Source: Chthoniobacterales bacterium (lineage in GTDB: Bacteria; Verrucomicrobiota; Verrucomicrobiia; Chthoniobacterales; DYNR01). From it: 64,000 bases of DNA. Of this stretch, positions 9,301 to 17,601 are shown one piece after another (position 1 is the first letter of the stretch; each line of letters starts with the position of its first letter). The notes under the pieces are model-generated. The model was not told the DNA's origin. It did no database searches and saw nothing but the letters and a program-made list of their open reading frames with translations. Both the position numbers and the translations under genes were made by a program. The DNA lies in the NCBI GenBank assembly GCA_026418675.1, contig JAOAAX010000003.1:90676-154675 (forward strand), given 5' to 3'.

Positions 9301-12300
9301 AGCGAAACTTGACGGGCCTCAAATTAGTTTTGAACCTCAAATAAAACCTCGTAAAGGGAATCGCTGGAGGATTGGTGTTTTAAATGCCCACTTTGGGCAC
9401 CAAACTGAAACTTATGTTACTCTTCCTATTCTTCATTTACCTGAAGAACGGTTCGAAGTATTACTTTTTGCAGGGATGGCAAATCCAGATTCTGTAGAGC
9501 AATATTGTAAAAGACTGTCAGATATTTTTGTCGTTTTGCCGGAAGGGATAAGCAACCAAGTAGAGATGATTCGACGAGCGGAATTAGATGCATTAATTAT
9601 AGGAACGAATGTTACAGCAGTTACAAATTTTGTAAGTTTAATCGCGGCGCATCGCATGGCCCCCCTTCAAATTTTGTCACATTGTTCACCAACTACGAGT
9701 GGATTTCGCAACGTGGATGGTTTTCTTACTGGAGTACTGGCATGGGATCCAGACTGGAGTAAGAATGAATTTCATGAACGATTAATTGTTTTGGATGGAC
9801 CTCCGGTTTGTTTAGATTATCAAGTAGAAGTTGGTAAGGGGAGTAATAGCTTATGCCGCAGCGAGTTGGGGCTATCAGATAATAAAATCTTGTTTTTTAA
9901 TGCAGCTAGTTGCTTTAAGATTCCAATGGATTTAATTCGTATATGGGCAAAACTTTTGCGTGAAGTCCCCGAAAGCCAATTAGCATTGATGCCATACAAT
10001 CCAAATTGGTCACATAATTTTCCTGTTTGGAATTTTCAAAATACATTTAATCAAGTTCTTGAAGAGGAAGGTATAGAATCATCACGTGTAAAGTTTCTCA
10101 AGTCTGTTTATTCGAGGCAAGAATTGAAACCATATGTAGCATTAGCTGATATTTATTTGGATACATTTCCTTTTGTTGGTAGCATTTCCACTGTAGATCC
10201 TTTAGAGCTTGGTGTCCCTGTCGTAGCGTGTGACGGTATGACAACTCGCTCTAGATGTTCAGGTGCACAGATGCGAGCCTTGGGTTTGGGAGAATGGGTT
10301 GCTCGAGATGAAGAAGAATATTTTGAAATTGCTTTTGAATTAGCAAGGAATAAAGAACTCCGATTAAATCTATCTCAAAAAATTAAAAGTGCAATGGCAG
10401 CTCGGCCCAAATTTCTTGACCCTGAATATTATGGGCAACAACTTGGTGAACTACTTGAAATACTCTTAACGAAAGGGTGGGATGCTTTGCCGAAACCGAG
10501 AGCTTATGAAGAGAGAAGAAAACCTAGAATTAGGAAAGGGTGGTGGAATTCTTTCAAAAGTGGTGAAGAGATAGAAAACAATGTCAAGAATTTTTGTGAG
10601 ACGGTTGACAAATTTAACGAAATAACAAAAAAAACAATGGCAGTTGAAATCGCTTTTGAGAAGGAAGAGACAAAACCGATTGCAGAAGCAACTGACAAAA
10701 AAGAATCTGAAGTTAAATATACAGAGTTACAGGGAGAATTTGTTGAAGAAAAATCCGTTGAGGAACTTTTGAAATTGGCACATGAAGCCTTGAAAGAATC
10801 ACGTCTTATTCAAGCAGAAGATCTTGCAAGAATTGTTGTCCAGCGGGAGCCAGAAAATGCTGAAGCTTGGGCAATTCTTGGACAACTTGCTCGCGATAGT
10901 GGTGATTTAGAGTTTGCAGCTGATCTTTTTCAACAAGCTCATTTGCTTAAAACTGAAGAATATTCTTTTGCATTGGATTATGCTAAAACATTGCATATGC
11001 AACAAAAGCATAAAGAAGCAGTGGATGCTTTCTCTCGCACTTTAAAGATTCGAAGCACATCTGAAGCTCATCTTGGATTAGCTATTTCTTTAGAGGCACT
11101 ACAAAATTATTCAGAAGCTGAGAAGGAATTTGAATTGGCTATTAAGCTTGCTGAAACAGAAAACGAGAAACACAATGCGAGACTTTTATTTTCTCAATTC
11201 TTGTCGCAGCAGGGGAGAATGGATGAAGCAATTTCATACGCGCACGAAGCCTTAGATTATGAACCAAACTCTCTTGATTCCTATCTTTGCCTTGCAAGAA
11301 TCTATCTAAAAGATCAAAAATTAACTCAAGCTTTGCAAATACTTTCTCGGGCAGAAAAGAAATTTCCAAATTCTTTCGAACCTTTATACGAGCAAGCGAT
11401 AATTTATCTATCACTTTCTCGAGCAGAAGAAGCAGTTGATATTTTACGCAGAGCTACAACAATCGAAACTCAAAATGGCATGCTATGGTTTCAATTGGGT
11501 TATGCGCTACAAGTTTTGGGAAGAAAAACAGAAGCATTAAAAGCTTATAACAAAGCTGAATTGTCAGGCTTAAAAACATTTGAGCTTTTTTTAAATTCTG
11601 GAGCGATTTTGAAAGAGAAGGAAAATTACTTCGAAGCAGCCAGATGCTTTACGAAGGCTATTGAATTGAATCCAAATTCGAGTATCGCGCTTAACAATCT
11701 TGGCACTGTGTGTATTCACATGGGGATGACAACAGAGGCAATAGAATGTTTTAACAAGGCTTTGGAACTCGATCCCAATCTTGAACATGCTCATTCAAAT
11801 CTTGGTCAGTTGTTGCACTTGAGTGGGCGAGCAAAAGAAGCTTTACCTCATTATTATAAAGCTTTGGAAATTAATCCAAATTTGCCCGAAGCAATCCATT
11901 CGTATTTATTATGTACGTTATACCAAGAGGACTGGACTCCTGAAAAAATTTTTGAGGAACATCGAAAATATACTCAAAATCTCGGAGTTAATTCTAAAAA
12001 GCCAACGAATCGAAAACCTATAAAACGTAAGACCCTTGCATCAAATGAACGGGTTCGCATTGCTTATGTTTCGCCTGATTTTTGCGGTCATCCAGTTTCT
12101 TACTTTGTAGAACCATTGTTGGCAAATCATAATAAAAAAACATTCGAAGTTTTTGCACTATCGGATGTTCGAAAAAGTGATGAAATCACGGAGAGGCTCC
12201 GAAAACTTCCTGAGCATTGGCATGCTACTTCTCAGCTTAATGCAAGTGACTTTTTACAACTTTTAGATTCTTTAGAGATTGATATTTTAGTTGAACTTGC

Positions 12301-13135
12301 TGGTCATACAAGTCATAATCGTCTTCGGGATTTGTATTATCAACCAGTTCCAATACAAATTTCTTATCTTGGATATCCAGCAACAACGGCTTGTCCTGGC
12401 ATTCAATTCCGAATAACGGATATGTGGGCAGACCCGCCAGGTGAAACCGAGCACCTTTATACAGAGCGTCTTATAAGACTTTCTCGATGTGCATGGTGTT
12501 ATACACCTCATCCTGCTTCTCCCAGCATAAATCGAACTCCACCACATGTTCGGAATGGATATATTACATTTGGCTGTTTCAATAACCTAGCTAAAATCAA
12601 TCCACCATTGCTAGAGTGTTGGTTAAAAATTCTGCAGGCAGTTCCAGAATCGCATCTTTTTTTGAAGTCAAAGCACTTAGCTGACGAGGGGGTGAAAAAG
12701 TTCTATTTGGACTGGTTTACGTCCAAAGGCATATCTGATAAACGAATAAGGTTACTAAAATTTGAGCAAAAGACTGCTGATCATTTAAATCGTTATAACG
12801 AAGTTGATATAGCTTTAGATACATTTCCATATCAAGGAACAACTACAACTATTGAATCGTTGTGGATGGGTGTTCCTGTGGTGTCTCAATTTGGCTCAGA
12901 ACATCGAAGCAGAGTTTCAGTAAGTCTTTTGAATGCAATTGGCCATACAGAGCTTCTAGCATCCAATCCCGACGAATACATTTCAAAGGTTATTGAGCTT
13001 GCTAATGACCCTTCTCAAATTCAAAATTACCGTTCAACACTTCGTTCATGTCTTATTAATTCTCAGTTGGTTGATCGTCAAAGTTTCATTAATGCATTAG
13101 AAAAGGAATACTTAAATTTACTGGAACAAAATTAA
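6311..13135 (+). CDS. multi-modular glycosyltransferase: GT2-like, GT4, GT41/OGT-like, TPR, GT41/OGT (2274 aa)
   Basis: N-term 'YLHIMHDDDILSKYF' (GT2 DXD-like); GT4 'FTAARIIHEKGFDLQIEAISEL...VLPSRLEAMPLCVMEAMAKGKPVVAS'; first OGT-like 'ILFFNAASCFKIPMDLIRIWAKLLREVPESQLALMPY...YLDTFPFVGSISTVDPLELGVPVV'; TPR repeats; second OGT 'IAYVSPDFCGHPVSYFVEPLL...GHTSHNRL...PIQISYLGYPATT...CFNNLAKINPPLLECWLKILQAVPESHLFLK...LDTFPYQGTTTTIESLWMGVPVV'. Confidence 0.9.
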   Translation: MLGDNSLTITLLTTKFSDYLIESIKSTIIAAKNAGLTKLYLILNAGEASNYLFKKINNVLKISDIFSVEIPDKNKILRIYEAWNYCRQICRTKYLHIMHDDDILSKYFYTELISLSEKYKNFEIYATSRAAIGSKNYVVIHPYGKWNKAWEIFAMFNPFAASEVIFDCNAIPDFQEDLNYCGDWRAWLTAALNDKIATTNEVLHFYRFHKSSTREQNQRQCRDIKEIYDTLVWVNNTIQKVKGYYFDFSRYTSALEEPFREAVAKAEKEKDSLIANKLFNLIRLPGFPFRLQLLCYEKLTKLALEIDYKPDELFLNTTNTKYNPPDIVIKISDETSVSDLDCLSLFKELPSSLKKRILFYSDEPGYGGVGHYVDSLLRGVIKRGHEVWSAQPEWKSPMLDAQRELGVKHIWTGFNPVEEFGRSLTDLEDARRVISEVQPDVIFFVDCCPISNLAAKEVAFQSGVPFVSSCHIDAPYLAERFQKYLADVHRHFLYATEAITVSESALMTLRNHFGLSQYKGKVIYNGRPEKYFADVDQSSRETVLKELNLPSEAVVCFTAARIIHEKGFDLQIEAISELARGGNLGNLHFVWAGEGNFLKELKDIVVSKGLQQRVKLLGYRWDLVKWLEACDIFVLPSRLEAMPLCVMEAMAKGKPVVASAVAGIPEELGEAGILLPDPNKDSKATVKELVRVLPVLANDIQMRRQLGQAARCRALKLFREEEMWRQTIPLIEEAASEGPNWVACRRFCALARVDHKVKEILVEYRKKLEVVQEIPKELEIPEFGEDEIQEIRSLIESWSKDPSNQEIVNQLRVLRQKVASFLVNQKDEIAPLLLQKSLGQIYRLILKSGFAEVPETEEEKGVRKYLAGGFDDQGNFHFLRLAAAMLFDLAHRYPVMGALELIPNWFIKDYLEWLFTGPSVLTMENEADRYVRHLESSLEEVLWRLDKPESLSIDPLEIGKCVTSKLNLFYAYPSRHSNRELMKLRALLIEKTLQLAGAKLDGPQISFEPQIKPRKGNRWRIGVLNAHFGHQTETYVTLPILHLPEERFEVLLFAGMANPDSVEQYCKRLSDIFVVLPEGISNQVEMIRRAELDALIIGTNVTAVTNFVSLIAAHRMAPLQILSHCSPTTSGFRNVDGFLTGVLAWDPDWSKNEFHERLIVLDGPPVCLDYQVEVGKGSNSLCRSELGLSDNKILFFNAASCFKIPMDLIRIWAKLLREVPESQLALMPYNPNWSHNFPVWNFQNTFNQVLEEEGIESSRVKFLKSVYSRQELKPYVALADIYLDTFPFVGSISTVDPLELGVPVVACDGMTTRSRCSGAQMRALGLGEWVARDEEEYFEIAFELARNKELRLNLSQKIKSAMAARPKFLDPEYYGQQLGELLEILLTKGWDALPKPRAYEERRKPRIRKGWWNSFKSGEEIENNVKNFCETVDKFNEITKKTMAVEIAFEKEETKPIAEATDKKESEVKYTELQGEFVEEKSVEELLKLAHEALKESRLIQAEDLARIVVQREPENAEAWAILGQLARDSGDLEFAADLFQQAHLLKTEEYSFALDYAKTLHMQQKHKEAVDAFSRTLKIRSTSEAHLGLAISLEALQNYSEAEKEFELAIKLAETENEKHNARLLFSQFLSQQGRMDEAISYAHEALDYEPNSLDSYLCLARIYLKDQKLTQALQILSRAEKKFPNSFEPLYEQAIIYLSLSRAEEAVDILRRATTIETQNGMLWFQLGYALQVLGRKTEALKAYNKAELSGLKTFELFLNSGAILKEKENYFEAARCFTKAIELNPNSSIALNNLGTVCIHMGMTTEAIECFNKALELDPNLEHAHSNLGQLLHLSGRAKEALPHYYKALEINPNLPEAIHSYLLCTLYQEDWTPEKIFEEHRKYTQNLGVNSKKPTNRKPIKRKTLASNERVRIAYVSPDFCGHPVSYFVEPLLANHNKKTFEVFALSDVRKSDEITERLRKLPEHWHATSQLNASDFLQLLDSLEIDILVELAGHTSHNRLRDLYYQPVPIQISYLGYPATTACPGIQFRITDMWADPPGETEHLYTERLIRLSRCAWCYTPHPASPSINRTPPHVRNGYITFGCFNNLAKINPPLLECWLKILQAVPESHLFLKSKHLADEGVKKFYLDWFTSKGISDKRIRLLKFEQKTADHLNRYNEVDIALDTFPYQGTTTTIESLWMGVPVVSQFGSEHRSRVSVSLLNAIGHTELLASNPDEYISKVIELANDPSQIQNYRSTLRSCLINSQLVDRQSFINALEKEYLNLLEQN

Positions 13136-13188
13136 TGAGATTAAGTAGCTTTTTATTTTTTCTGTTTCCAGAAAATACAATTAAATAA

Positions 13189-15471
13189 TTGAACAGAGAA
13201 GAATCTGAACTGGTTTTTGCAGAGGAGTTATTAGAAAAGGGCAAATTTCAAGAAGCTGAGCAGAAACTAAGCACTTTTCTAAAGAGCAACCCGAATTGTG
13301 CTCACGGTTGGTATTTGTTAGGAAGAATCGCTACAGAAAACGGGCAGTTCGAAGCTGCAACAGATTTTTTAAGCCTTGCTACTCAACTCGAACCATCTAA
13401 TGCAAATTACTACTATGCTCTTGCTCAAAACTTTTTTTGCTATGATCAATATCAACATGCTCTTTTGGCTTTAGATCGTGTTTTTTCATATGAACCATTC
13501 CACGTTGCAGGTAAACTTCTTCAAGCAAAAATATATCATAATCTGAAACAACCTCTGCGCGCTGAAAAAAACTATCAGAATTTACTTAAAATCAACATTA
13601 CTTCCTACGAACAAGTTCGTGCTCTTGAGGAGTATGCTAATTTTTTATGCGCTTTAAATCAGCACCAGAAAGCTATTGATATTCTCAAAAAATATCTAAA
13701 AAATTTAAACTGTAATCAAGGATATTTCAAACTTGTCTTAATCCTTTCACATCTACTAATTACAAATCAACAACTTGAAAAAGCTTATCATTATTGTAAG
13801 CTTGCTATTGAACTTGATCCAAGCAGTGCGATAGCACTTTATAACTATGCTTATGTAATTCACCATCTTGGCCGTTACCAAGAAGCTCTTCCAATATATG
13901 AAAGGGCAGAAAAAGCAGGATATCATCATTCCGAGCTTTATTTAAATTTAGGGGTAATTCATAAGCTCAACAATAATTATCAGACGGCTATTGAATATTT
14001 TTACCGTGCTCTTCAGAAAAACCCGAATTCATTATCGGCAATCAACAACCTTGGTGCAGTTTGCAACGAAATCGGATTTGCTTCTGAAGCAATTGAATGC
14101 TATGAGCAGGCTATCAAAATAAATCCGAATCGAGCTGGCCCATACAATAATCTTGGTTCTATTCTTAAAGACACTGGTCGTGCTACGGAGGCAATACCTT
14201 ATTATAAAAAAGCCCTTGAGCTTGAACCGAACAACGTAGAGTTTATCAATAACTATCTTTTCTCTACTCTCTATTTGAACATTAATTCAGAAAAGATTTT
14301 TGCTGAGCACAAATCTCTTGCACCACGCATATCTAAACAAGTTAAGAAGCTTTCTCCTATTCGAGTTCCTTCAAAGAAGAAGCTACCAATACGGATCGCC
14401 TACCTTTCACCAGATTTCCGTGCTCACCCAGTTGCGGCATTTCTTGAAGCACTGCTTAAGTATCATAACAGATCACAATTTCAGGTCTATGCTTATTGCG
14501 CTGCTCCATGTTCTGATAAAGTTACCAATCATCTTCGTCAATTTCCAGACATCTGGCGGGATGTTTCTCAGTTGAAGGCGATTGAAACGGCTCGGCTAAT
14601 TCATCGGGATCAAATTCATATTTTAATTGAACTTGCTGGCCACACTGCGCATTCTCAGCTACCTGTCCTTGCTCATAGGCCTGCACCAATTCAAATATCT
14701 TACTTAGGCTATCCAGCAACAACGGGACTTCCTGAAACCGACTTCAAGATTACTGACAATCTTACTGATCCCTCTCCAACTGCTGATCAATTCTATACTG
14801 AGCGCCTACTACGACTGCCTTGTCCACAATGGTGTTTTACTCCTCCCTTCGATTCTCCTCTTCCCTTAATTCATCCACCTGCCCTTTCCAAACATTTTAT
14901 AACTTTTGCTTCGTTTAACAACCTCGCAAAAATCAATCTACCTCTTGTCGAAATATGGTCCAAAATTCTTCTTGCTATCCCCAATTCTAAACTTTTTCTG
15001 AAATATCGCACAATTATAGACAAAAATGTCCAGAATTGGTTGCTCAATCAATTCTCGAATTTTAATATTTCTCCGGACCGTTTGATTCTTTCAGGGTTTA
15101 CACCTAGTAAAAAAGATCACCTTGAAACTTACAATCGAGTTGATATAGCTCTTGATACTTTTCCTTACAACGGAACAACAACAACATTGGAAGCTCTTTG
15201 GATGGGAGTTCCTGTTATTACGCTTGCAGGTTCTGACCATCGTTCGCGCGTAGGACTAAGTATGCTTTCTTCGCTTCAACTTAATGACCTTATTGCCTAT
15301 TCTCCAGAGGAATACATTCGAAAAGCTATTAATCTTGCCAGTGATCTTTCTCTCTTAAGTTCTTTCAAATCTTCACTTCGCAACACGCTACTAAAATCTA
15401 CCCTTCTAAACCCGAAGGAATTTATTGTTCATTTCGAAGAACTCCTTCTTTCGTTACTCCCAGAGTCATAA
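13189..15471 (+). CDS. TPR repeat plus GT41 (SPINDLY/OGT-like) glycosyltransferase; TTG start
   Basis: 760 aa; TPRs then 'IAYLSPDFRAHPVAAFLEALL...ILIELAGHTAHSQL...PIQISYLGYPATTGLPETDF...LDTFPYNGTTTTLEALWMGVPVI'; aligns with the C-terminus of the preceding ORF. Confidence 0.9.
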   Translation: MNREESELVFAEELLEKGKFQEAEQKLSTFLKSNPNCAHGWYLLGRIATENGQFEAATDFLSLATQLEPSNANYYYALAQNFFCYDQYQHALLALDRVFSYEPFHVAGKLLQAKIYHNLKQPLRAEKNYQNLLKINITSYEQVRALEEYANFLCALNQHQKAIDILKKYLKNLNCNQGYFKLVLILSHLLITNQQLEKAYHYCKLAIELDPSSAIALYNYAYVIHHLGRYQEALPIYERAEKAGYHHSELYLNLGVIHKLNNNYQTAIEYFYRALQKNPNSLSAINNLGAVCNEIGFASEAIECYEQAIKINPNRAGPYNNLGSILKDTGRATEAIPYYKKALELEPNNVEFINNYLFSTLYLNINSEKIFAEHKSLAPRISKQVKKLSPIRVPSKKKLPIRIAYLSPDFRAHPVAAFLEALLKYHNRSQFQVYAYCAAPCSDKVTNHLRQFPDIWRDVSQLKAIETARLIHRDQIHILIELAGHTAHSQLPVLAHRPAPIQISYLGYPATTGLPETDFKITDNLTDPSPTADQFYTERLLRLPCPQWCFTPPFDSPLPLIHPPALSKHFITFASFNNLAKINLPLVEIWSKILLAIPNSKLFLKYRTIIDKNVQNWLLNQFSNFNISPDRLILSGFTPSKKDHLETYNRVDIALDTFPYNGTTTTLEALWMGVPVITLAGSDHRSRVGLSMLSSLQLNDLIAYSPEEYIRKAINLASDLSLLSSFKSSLRNTLLKSTLLNPKEFIVHFEELLLSLLPES

Positions 15472-15625
15472 ATTAGTTCATCAAAGTTCTTTTTAAAAAT
15501 TTTTAAGCCCGATTTATCTGCTATAACTTTTGCATATGATATAACCCTTATTTCCAATAATTTTTCAACAGACTTATCAGTATTGTTTTTTTACGTTCAT
15601 TAGTTATTTTTTATTGAGTCATTAA

Positions 15626-16783
15626 ATGGCAATGAACTCAAATAACCAGCAAAATTTTCCGCCTACAAATGATACTTCTCTTCTCGGGAAGCGTGCCCTC
15701 GTTGTTGACGATGACCCACAATTCCTTAAATTCCTCGTCAATCTTCTCGATCACAATGGGATTTTCTCCATTGCTGCCTCAAATGGTCATGAAGCATTGA
15801 CTGCCTTATCTTCAAATCCTGTTGATTTTATCCTTAGTGATGTTCAAATGCCGGAAATGGACGGTTATGAATTTCTTTCTGCTGTGCGCTCCAATCCCCG
15901 TTACCAGCTTCTTCCCTTTATCCTTCTCACAGGCAAACCCGCTTACACTGGTCTTCAACTAGGCATCCGTCGTGGTGCAGATGGTTACCTCCCCAAACCA
16001 TTTGATGAGCAGACTCTTCTCGATACAGTTCGAGGTTGTCTTGCAAGAGTTCAAACAATTGCTGCTCAAGCAAATTCAAAACTCAACGAACTACGTGCTA
16101 ACCTCCTTACGATGCTTCCTCACGAGCTTCATACTCCCTTGAATGGCATCTTTGGTGTAGCTGACCTTCTAGAAATGGGCGATGCTACGCCAGAGGAACT
16201 CGCTGATTGCGCACAAATTCTCCGTTCATCCGGCGAGCGCATGCTCCGCCTTTCAACTAATTTTCTACTTTGTGCAGAACTCCAACTACAAGAAAACCAC
16301 CCCGAGAAGACTACCCTCCTATTTGGTTCCCAACCCAACTCTGATACGTCCTCCATCCCTCCGATTCTCGAGAAACGTGCCACTTCCTGGTCCAGATTAA
16401 GCGATCTTACGCATAACATACCCTATGCTCAGCTTGCTATTCCAACTCCAGCCCTAATAAAAATTGTTGACGAGCTGACCGACAATGCGTTTAAATTTTC
16501 AGCACCAGGCCAAAAAGTCGAAGTAATCGGTTCCTTACAAAACAACTACTTTCACCTCCAATTTATTGACCATGGGCATACCGGAACACGCGCTCAGACA
16601 CTTTCAACGCGAGGTATCTTTGTTCAATTTAATCGCAACAAACTCGAGCAGCAAGGTGCAGGACTCGGCATCTATCTCGCTGAAAAGCTCCTTAACCTAT
16701 ACAATGGTGCCATTTCCTTTTCTGATACTCCAAACGGTGGAATCACTGCTAATGTTCTAATACCACTTTCCTATCCAAGTTGA
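15626..16783 (+). CDS. hybrid regulator: N-terminal REC domain and histidine kinase (HisKA-HATPase_c)
   Basis: 'KRALVVDDDPQFLKFL...FILSDVQMPEMDGYEFL...PFILLTGK'; H-box 'LPHELHTPLNGIFG'; N-box 'DELTDNAFKFS'; G-box 'GAGLGIYLAEKLL'. Confidence 0.85.
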   Translation: MAMNSNNQQNFPPTNDTSLLGKRALVVDDDPQFLKFLVNLLDHNGIFSIAASNGHEALTALSSNPVDFILSDVQMPEMDGYEFLSAVRSNPRYQLLPFILLTGKPAYTGLQLGIRRGADGYLPKPFDEQTLLDTVRGCLARVQTIAAQANSKLNELRANLLTMLPHELHTPLNGIFGVADLLEMGDATPEELADCAQILRSSGERMLRLSTNFLLCAELQLQENHPEKTTLLFGSQPNSDTSSIPPILEKRATSWSRLSDLTHNIPYAQLAIPTPALIKIVDELTDNAFKFSAPGQKVEVIGSLQNNYFHLQFIDHGHTGTRAQTLSTRGIFVQFNRNKLEQQGAGLGIYLAEKLLNLYNGAISFSDTPNGGITANVLIPLSYPS

Positions 16784-16792
16784 AATTTAACG

Positions 16793-17596
16793 ATGAATTC
16801 TCTCTCTCTCCCACCAGATCAATTCTGGTTCTACCGTGTCCTCATGGAATGGACTCTTGGGATACTCCACCGTGTTAACAACGAACTAACAGGTGCGCTA
16901 TTTCTTATCGAACAAATTCAAGAAAATTTTACATCTTCTGAATTGACTCCTCTTGATTCCCAAAACCTTTTGTCCTCTTTATCAACTTCAATACAAAAAA
17001 TTCACCACCTCATTTCTGAGGCTGCTGCTCTCCACACACCTCCTTCCCAGCAAATCTCAGACCCCATAACTCCCCATCTTGCCGTCCGAGAAGCTTCTTC
17101 CATTGCTCGCCTCCTCTTACCAAAATCTATTAAAATTCTCGAGCCAACATCCCTACCAGAATCAAATTCCTGTCTTTTTACTTCAATTGGCGAATTCCGA
17201 TTACTTGCCGCCGCTGCAGCTCTGATTCTTCACCCTATTTCATTCCGTTCTAAAGGTTCTTTTTCCATCCACTTCTCAACTCACCCCAATACTACAAATT
17301 TCCTACCCCAAAACTTCCAAAAACCCCTTTTCAACTATCAACATATCAACAATTGGCTTATCTCATTTCAGCTTCAGCTTGAACCAACTACAAATTCCCC
17401 TATTAAGGAAAACCCTTCAAGTGCAAGTGACCAATTCTCTCTTCCCTCCAATTCTCCCAATGCTGCTTTCCAGGCTATCCACTCTCGAATATCATCGATT
17501 GGTGGCGCTGCCGAATTCCACCCTCCTTATTTTATTTCCTATCGCCTTCCTTCATACAGCTCATACAACATCCCTACTTCCAAAGCTTCCACCTAA
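16793..17596 (+). CDS. HK-like protein with DHp-type motif and degenerate ATPase half
   Basis: 267 aa; 'LGILHRVNNELTGALFLIEQI' resembles DHp motifs of the HxxNNxL type; no recognisable N or G boxes. Confidence 0.45.
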   Translation: MNSLSLPPDQFWFYRVLMEWTLGILHRVNNELTGALFLIEQIQENFTSSELTPLDSQNLLSSLSTSIQKIHHLISEAAALHTPPSQQISDPITPHLAVREASSIARLLLPKSIKILEPTSLPESNSCLFTSIGEFRLLAAAAALILHPISFRSKGSFSIHFSTHPNTTNFLPQNFQKPLFNYQHINNWLISFQLQLEPTTNSPIKENPSSASDQFSLPSNSPNAAFQAIHSRISSIGGAAEFHPPYFISYRLPSYSSYNIPTSKAST

Positions 17597-17601
17597 TCAT
17601 C

